Positions 22,757 to 26,955 of a DNA stretch of 26,955 nucleotides are shown one piece after another. Position numbers and translations under genes: made by a program. The notes below the pieces were generated by a model. That model was given only the letters and a program-made list of their open reading frames with translations, did not search any database and was not told the DNA's origin. The DNA comes from CAZOAR01 sp964577985 (lineage in GTDB: Bacteria; Gemmatimonadota; CAZMKB01; CAZNLH01): the NCBI GenBank assembly GCA_964577985.1, contig CAZOAR010000037.1:1-26955 (forward strand), in the 5' to 3' direction. Every line of letters starts with the position of its first letter. Position 1 is the first letter of the stretch.

Positions 22757-24330
22757 CCAGTGGGTTCCTCCTTCCTGTCGAATTGATTCATGGTGCCCCG
22801 CAGGCGTTTGAAATGTGGCCTGAGGTCCTCATAGATAGACCTGTATTGTTTGAACAGGTCGTCATACAGTCTCATCTGCCTGACATCGGGGGAGACCAGT
22901 AGACCTTCTCCGGTGTCCCTCGATGATAGCGTCTCCATGTCTTCCCCAGGCCCGGCACCCATCGCAGCGAGGATCAGAGCACCGCTGCACTCGGAATCTT
23001 CCTCGGGGAGGACACGAATATCCCTTCCCAGGACAGACGCGAGCACCGGAGGCCAGAGGGGGCTTCTGGTTCCTCCTCCTGAAACGCGTATCGTATTGGG
23101 ACGAGTATCCGTAACGGATTCGAGAATCTCGATGTTGTCCCTGATTGAAAAAGCCGTTCCTTCCATCACAGAACGCGCCATATCACCCCTTGAGTGGCTG
23201 ACGTCGAGCCCGAAGAAGACTCCCTTCGCCTCCGGATCCCAGATAGGGCTTCTCTCTCCAGCGAGGTAGGGGAGATAGATCAACCCGTTGGAGCCAGGGG
23301 GCGAGGAGCCAGCCTCCCTGTCGAGCAGTTCCAGACTTTCACGGCGCGACATTGAACCGTTCGCCTTGATCAGGTTCCTCGCGAACCAGTCGATGGAGAG
23401 TCCAGATCCGTTCGAGCAGGCAACACTCATCCACCTGTCAGATTGCACCAGAGGGACATTCAGAAACCTGTCGTCGAAACAGGATCCGTTGAGCGGCCAG
23501 AGCACTCTCCCCACGGTTCCGAGGATTATCCCTGTCTCTCCCGGAGTCGTGGACCCCATCGCGTAAGCCGCGGCAACCGAGTCCATCACTCCCGCGGCCA
23601 CCGGAATTCCTGATTCAAGGCCCGTCACGGTAGAGGCCTCGCCCGTTACTCTGCCGACGATGTCGGTAGAAGAATGGATGGCCGGCAGAATGGCTCCCGG
23701 CAGGTCGAGCGCGTCACAGAGTTTGCTGGACCAGCTGCCTTCCTTCATATCGTACAGGAGAGTCGTGGCTGCGCGAGTTCTATCGATTACCTGCCTGCCG
23801 GTGAGACGCTGGATGATGTATCCGGCGGGCGAAAGTATCTGCGCAATCCGCTTGAAATTCTCTGGTTCATTTTTCCTGATCCAGAGGAGCGACGGGGCGG
23901 ATTGTGTCCCGACAGCGGCGCGATTTCCCGCTATTGCGAGGAGATTGTCCTCGCCCATAGCTTCATAAATCTCCTCGACTTCGAGTGTCGCGCGCCTGTC
24001 GAGCTGCATGATCGCTTTGCGAAGTGGCTTCCCGTGTATGTCAATTGTCACCAGCGCGTTTGTGCAGCTGACCTCGATCCCCCTGATCTCTTCACGGCCG
24101 ACGCGGGCCTTTGCGAAGAGCCTCTCCAGACACAGGAGCAGGGGCTCCCACCAGCCCTTTTCAGGGTCTGCCTCCACAAGGCCGCTTCCCGGGAACTCGA
24201 GATGGCATGGTGATTCGACTCTTTCGACGATTCGGCCGGTCTTATCTCCTATCGCGGCCTTGCAGTTGGTGGTGCCTACGTCGATCCCGAGAAACAAGCC
24301 GTTATGATCTATGATGGTCTGGTCCGCCAT
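22753..24330 (-). CDS. FGGY-family carbohydrate kinase (xylulokinase-like)
   Basis: A 525-residue sugar kinase with the two actin-like domains of the FGGY family. The N-terminal phosphate motif is LGIDVGTTNCKAAI (14-27). The proposed catalytic Asp lies in VAAGVMDSVAAAYAMGS. The second domain shows PYLAGERSPIWDPEAKGVFF (with the family's GERxPxxDPxARGxFxG pattern), then SVMEGTAFSIRDNIE and the adenosine loop VSGGGTRSPLWPPVLASVLG. FGGY kinases phosphorylate xylulose, ribulose, rhamnulose, fuculose, erythritol or AI-2; the substrate cannot be read from motifs alone. I find it closer in pattern to xylulokinases than to LsrK. Start ATG 24330 has a weak ribosome site, 23 bases after the aminotransferase stop. 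It precedes the dehydrogenase with a 4-base overlap. Confidence 0.92.
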   Translation of the reverse strand: MADQTIIDHNGLFLGIDVGTTNCKAAIGDKTGRIVERVESPCHLEFPGSGLVEADPEKGWWEPLLLCLERLFAKARVGREEIRGIEVSCTNALVTIDIHGKPLRKAIMQLDRRATLEVEEIYEAMGEDNLLAIAGNRAAVGTQSAPSLLWIRKNEPENFKRIAQILSPAGYIIQRLTGRQVIDRTRAATTLLYDMKEGSWSSKLCDALDLPGAILPAIHSSTDIVGRVTGEASTVTGLESGIPVAAGVMDSVAAAYAMGSTTPGETGIILGTVGRVLWPLNGSCFDDRFLNVPLVQSDRWMSVACSNGSGLSIDWFARNLIKANGSMSRRESLELLDREAGSSPPGSNGLIYLPYLAGERSPIWDPEAKGVFFGLDVSHSRGDMARSVMEGTAFSIRDNIEILESVTDTRPNTIRVSGGGTRSPLWPPVLASVLGRDIRVLPEEDSECSGALILAAMGAGPGEDMETLSSRDTGEGLLVSPDVRQMRLYDDLFKQYRSIYEDLRPHFKRLRGTMNQFDRKEEPTG

Positions 24331-24353
24331 GACTGTCGAGGTGCCCGGTTCTC

Positions 24354-25484
24354 CTATCCAAGTATTTCTCTCAGGGCGGCAAGCAGGATGAGAACGTTGT
24401 TGCGCGTGCAGGAATGACCCATTATGCCTATTCTCACCGTTTCTCCTTTCAGCGCGCCTAGCCCCCCGCCTATCTCTATATCGAACTCCTCGAGGAGTCG
24501 CCTTCTCAAATCCGCGTCGTCGATCCCGTTATTTACCCTCACGGCGTTCAGCATGGGAAGCCTGTCCTGTTTCCTGACGGCCATCTCCAGCCCGGGGATC
24601 GTCTCTATGCCCTCTACGAGGAGATTGTGTATGTCGAGATGCCTCTCGAAGCGGCTCTCAAGTCCCTCCTCGAGAACGATGCCCACAGCCTCGTGGAGGG
24701 CGTAGACCATGTTAATGGGCGCGGTATGATGATAGAGCCTCTCCGATCCCAGATACTTCTGGATCATCGTTATGTCAAGATACCATGAGCTCACCTTGCT
24801 CGAGCGCCGGTTGACTGCGTCAAGGGCCTTCTCGCCGAACGTTATCGGTGATATCCCTGGCGGGCAACTCAGGCATTTCTGTGCCCCGCTGTAACACACG
24901 TCTACGCCCCACTGATCCACTTCAACCGGCATGCCTCCCAGGGAAGTGACCGCGTCGACAACAAGCAATGTTTCAGAGGACCTCAGGGCTTCGCCCAGTT
25001 CCTCCACCGGCTGATGGACGCCCGTAGATGTTTCTGCGTGGACGATCCCGACGGCCTTCGCCTTTTGAGAGATGGCGGCCTCGACCAGGCGGGATGTTTC
25101 TATCGGCTCTCCCCAGGGAGATTCGACTGCATGCACGTCAGCTCCCAGTCGTTCGCATATGTCTCTCATACGTCCGCCGAAGACACCGTTGATGCCGATG
25201 ACCACGCGATCGCCCGGTTCCACGATATTCGCGAGCGCCGCCTCCATCGCGGCGCTTCCGGTTCCTGATACAGGGAAAGTCAATCGATTCCCTGTTCGGA
25301 AGAGATCTCGCAGAAGCTGCATGGTTCTATCCATTATCTCGAGGAAGGATGGATCGAGATGTCCTATCGTCTGGAGAGAAAGCGCGTTAAGTACCCTCGG
25401 ATGCACGTTGCTCGGCCCCGGTCCCAGCAGTATCCTCTCCGGTGGATCCAGAGGAAGCCGTCCGCATTCATGTTGATTATTCAT
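24354..25484 (-). CDS. Class V aminotransferase, alanine-glyoxylate/serine-pyruvate type
   Basis: A 376-residue PLP aminotransferase of the AGXT/SgaA family. The N-terminal LLGPGPSNVHPRVL (19-32) is the family hallmark. PVSGTGSAAMEAALAN (71-86), VDAVTSLGGMPVEVD (176-190) and the PLP lysine K203 (YSGAQKCLSCPPG) follow. These enzymes transfer amino groups from alanine or serine to glyoxylate or hydroxypyruvate. I choose ATG at 25484, because AGGAAAGGAA precedes it. A TTG start at 25508 is possible but overlaps the upstream gene by 32 bases and lacks that site. It overlaps the stop of the LarA-like gene by 8 bases, so the two are coupled. It may handle glyoxylate from glycolaldehyde, an inference from context. 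Confidence 0.92.
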   Translation of the reverse strand: MNNQHECGRLPLDPPERILLGPGPSNVHPRVLNALSLQTIGHLDPSFLEIMDRTMQLLRDLFRTGNRLTFPVSGTGSAAMEAALANIVEPGDRVVIGINGVFGGRMRDICERLGADVHAVESPWGEPIETSRLVEAAISQKAKAVGIVHAETSTGVHQPVEELGEALRSSETLLVVDAVTSLGGMPVEVDQWGVDVCYSGAQKCLSCPPGISPITFGEKALDAVNRRSSKVSSWYLDITMIQKYLGSERLYHHTAPINMVYALHEAVGIVLEEGLESRFERHLDIHNLLVEGIETIPGLEMAVRKQDRLPMLNAVRVNNGIDDADLRRRLLEEFDIEIGGGLGALKGETVRIGIMGHSCTRNNVLILLAALREILG

Positions 25485-26751
25485 TCCCGGTTCCTTTCCT
25501 GCAGGCAATCAGATTGTCGTCTTCGTCGAACCGCATTTCAGTCGGGGGGCCAGTGATCTGCAAGTCATCTCTTCCTTGAAGCGCAGGCAGCATTCCCTCG
25601 GAAAACCACACGGTTTCAAGGTCTTTCGTATTCCTGACAACTGCCATCCTGGCCTTTTCGGGGTCTGAGGCCCAGCATGTCTTCAACGCTATCTCGATGG
25701 CCTCTCTGTCCGTCTCCGCGGTGAGGGGTATCTTGACCCTTTCGATGGATGTCGCGGTTATCGTGTTGACGTACGTGCTTTCGAGATCGATCCTGTCCGT
25801 GAGGCGACTGGAGCATACATCGGCAAGACCGATCCCCACCGCGTTTCCATGTGAATTCTCACTCAGTGAGAGGACGACTATCCTCGTGTATCTGGGACTG
25901 GCCGGTTCTTCCTCTCCGAATATCAGCCTTCGACCTATGACGTTAGCGTCCATACCTGTACCGCTGATGTCTTTTCCCATCTCCTCGACCACGAGCACAT
26001 CCAGCTCGTCCACCAGGATACGCGGGCTGAGCCTCTTCGCCTCCCGGAGCAGCGTCGCCTCTCTCTTGAATATCGAGTCTCGGTCGACAACCTCTATGAT
26101 CGCTGACCTGTTGAACGCGTTTTCCACGATCGCTATCCCGAAAAGCAGGGGCGTGTTAGTGATGGCAACCTCAGCGAAACTGACCATCTCTTCTCTGAAT
26201 CCCCTGATTCCCAGGTTGTGGAGAGTTGCCGCGCCCTTCTGTTTGCCGAGCCCGATAACCATCATCTTTACGAGGCCGCTCTCGTACTTCGCCTCGAAAT
26301 CCGTGTGCTCCTTGATCCTGTTGACTACGATCAAGCCATCGGCCGCCGCGGCCGCCGCGTCGCAGTAAACCGGCAGCCCCGTCGGTGCTCTGCCCACCTC
26401 GACGACTTCCATAGAGCTGCGCACGGGAATGCCAAGCGAGTCTTCCGTAAGCCCGTATCGTCTCAGAATATCCTCCTGGCCCTCGCCTGTCGCGCCACCG
26501 TGGCTTCCCATGGCCGGGACCAGAAACGGCCGGGCACCCTCCTTCTTCAGGAACGAGATGAGCACACGAATGATCTCAACCCTGTCGGTAATGCCGCGGC
26601 TCCCGGCGGCTATGGCGACCGATTTTCCCTGCAAATCACAACCGCGAGCGCCCCACTCCTCCAACTGCGCCGTCAGTCGTTTTCCAGGAGCGCTGATCTC
26701 GGTTGGGTCGAAATGCTGGCGTACTTCAACAAGTCGGGGAAAATGAGACAT
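25477..26751 (-). CDS. LarA-like DUF2088 protein (nickel-pincer hydroxyacid racemase superfamily)
   Basis: A 424-residue member of the lactate racemase (LarA) superfamily, N-terminal DUF2088 fold. It shows GSRGI (50-54), FLVPAMGSHGGATGEGQ (76-92) with H84 in the position of LarA's active-site His, and an EHTDFEAKYESGLVKMMVIG block followed by LGKQKGAA (148-175) with H149, K162 and K170. In L. plantarum LarA the cofactor is a lysine-bound nickel pincer nucleotide made by LarBCE. Here the spacing from H149 to the candidate lysine K162 is longer than in LarA (my recollection: about 10), so cofactor use is uncertain. The last third is more diverged. Members are racemases or epimerases of 2-hydroxy acids. 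Start ATG 26751 has GGAGATC upstream. Head of the five-gene operon. Confidence 0.85.
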   Translation of the reverse strand: MSHFPRLVEVRQHFDPTEISAPGKRLTAQLEEWGARGCDLQGKSVAIAAGSRGITDRVEIIRVLISFLKKEGARPFLVPAMGSHGGATGEGQEDILRRYGLTEDSLGIPVRSSMEVVEVGRAPTGLPVYCDAAAAAADGLIVVNRIKEHTDFEAKYESGLVKMMVIGLGKQKGAATLHNLGIRGFREEMVSFAEVAITNTPLLFGIAIVENAFNRSAIIEVVDRDSIFKREATLLREAKRLSPRILVDELDVLVVEEMGKDISGTGMDANVIGRRLIFGEEEPASPRYTRIVVLSLSENSHGNAVGIGLADVCSSRLTDRIDLESTYVNTITATSIERVKIPLTAETDREAIEIALKTCWASDPEKARMAVVRNTKDLETVWFSEGMLPALQGRDDLQITGPPTEMRFDEDDNLIACRKGTGNE

Positions 26752-26793
26752 GCATGATCTCCATGACGGTGAGCCGTTATGCTTGATAGAGAT

Positions 26794-26827
26794 GCCTCAC
26801 TCGGGCTTCACGAACAGAGAGTGAGGC
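26794..26827. promoter_or_regulatory. Leader hairpin of the LarA-like operon
   Basis: GCCTCACTC (26794-26802) and GAGTGAGGC (26819-26827) form a perfect 9-bp stem with a 16-base loop. It would lie within the first bases of the transcript from the predicted promoter. On the minus strand it is followed by ATCTCTATCAAG, with no U-run, so it is not a simple terminator. On the plus strand GTTTAGTTT follows. Confidence 0.5.
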
Positions 26828-26842
26828 GTTTAGTTTCATGTC

Positions 26843-26871
26843 AATGTAAGAAAAAGCGGGCTGGCTGTCAA
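26843..26871 (-). promoter_or_regulatory. Predicted sigma70 promoter of the five-gene catabolic operon
   Basis: Read on the minus strand: TTGACA (26871-26866), 17-base spacer, TACATT (26848-26843). The -35 is perfect and the -10 matches 4/6. Transcription would start near 26836 and run through the 9-bp hairpin before reaching the ATG at 26751. Confidence 0.5.
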
Positions 26872-26916
26872 TGCGGGCTGACTATGGGGCGAATGTTAAC
26901 AGGAAGGAACACATAG

Positions 26917-26945
26917 TTGACAAAATCTGAATAATATGGTAGAAT
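26917..26945 (+). promoter_or_regulatory. Strong sigma70 promoter pointing off the right edge
   Basis: TTGACA (26917-26922) and TAGAAT (26940-26945) are 17 bases apart, an 11/12 match to consensus in an AT-rich segment. It would drive a plus-strand gene beyond the window, divergent from the LarA-like operon. The region between the two predicted promoters may hold a shared regulatory site. Confidence 0.65.
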
Positions 26946-26955
26946 AGGTGACAAA

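Noticed and set aside
22753..24330. FGGY kinase as LsrK (AI-2 kinase), giving an lsr system with the LsrF-like aldolase
   Set aside because: Motif pattern is closer to xylulokinase, the aldolase is about 19 kb away in another operon, and no lsr transporter or regulator is present.
1..26955. Mobile elements, CRISPR arrays, tRNA or rRNA genes
   Set aside because: No transposase or integrase motif, no repeated spacer-like array and no recognisable RNA gene signature was seen on either strand.

Overview
The window comes from a moderately GC-rich bacterium, most likely an uncultivated lineage of the FCB superphylum (Krumholzibacteriota, Eisenbacteria, Latescibacterota or a relative). The main clue is a secreted octaheme cytochrome ending in a FlgD-like / type IX-secretion-like sorting domain with the ALSQNYPNPFNPSTTI motif, which is typical of that group. 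Coding density is high, genes sit in short operons, and several starts are TTG or GTG behind good Shine-Dalgarno sequences. No mobile element, CRISPR array, tRNA or rRNA was seen.

Layout from left to right: the 3' end of a PiT phosphate permease (+) converges with a polytopic GT-C-like membrane protein (-). A consensus sigma70 promoter (1613-1641) then drives a zinc alcohol dehydrogenase, an LsrF-like class I aldolase and an extended-SDR NAD-dependent epimerase. Next comes an ABC exporter (one ATPase, two ABC-2 permeases). An iron-sulfur assembly operon follows: Rrf2 regulator, sufC, sufB, sufD, a Rieske ferredoxin, sufS and sufU, mostly with 1-base stop/start overlaps. After it lie a family 2 glycosyltransferase, a small AhpD-like protein and a phosphoglycerate-mutase-like gene. 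A bidirectional terminator separates this last gene from the convergent octaheme cytochrome.

A 670-base stretch (19870-20539) holds one possible small Cys-rich ORF and the promoter of a CvpA-like membrane protein. That gene overlaps by 40 bases the end of a five-gene minus-strand operon: LarA-like/DUF2088 protein, class V aminotransferase, FGGY sugar kinase, zinc polyol dehydrogenase and class II aldolase. The operon looks like a catabolic route: polyol or sugar oxidised to ketose, phosphorylated, then cleaved to a triose phosphate and a short aldehyde. The aminotransferase and LarA-like protein could handle short 2-oxo or 2-hydroxy acids. The substrate is not determined by the sequence.

The standout is the gene at 16193-17800. 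It encodes a single 535-residue protein with essentially all the landmarks of cofactor-independent phosphoglycerate mutase (iPGM), but in circularly permuted order. The usual second half (Arg/Lys substrate residues, both metal-binding His/Asp motifs) comes first, and the usual N-terminus (ILDGWG, then GNSE with the phospho-serine) comes second. The cut falls in the substrate-binding domain and the natural ends are joined by a short linker. Two normally invariant loops of the transferase domain (SDGGVHSH and DGRD) are also degenerate, so the enzyme may be both rearranged and functionally altered.
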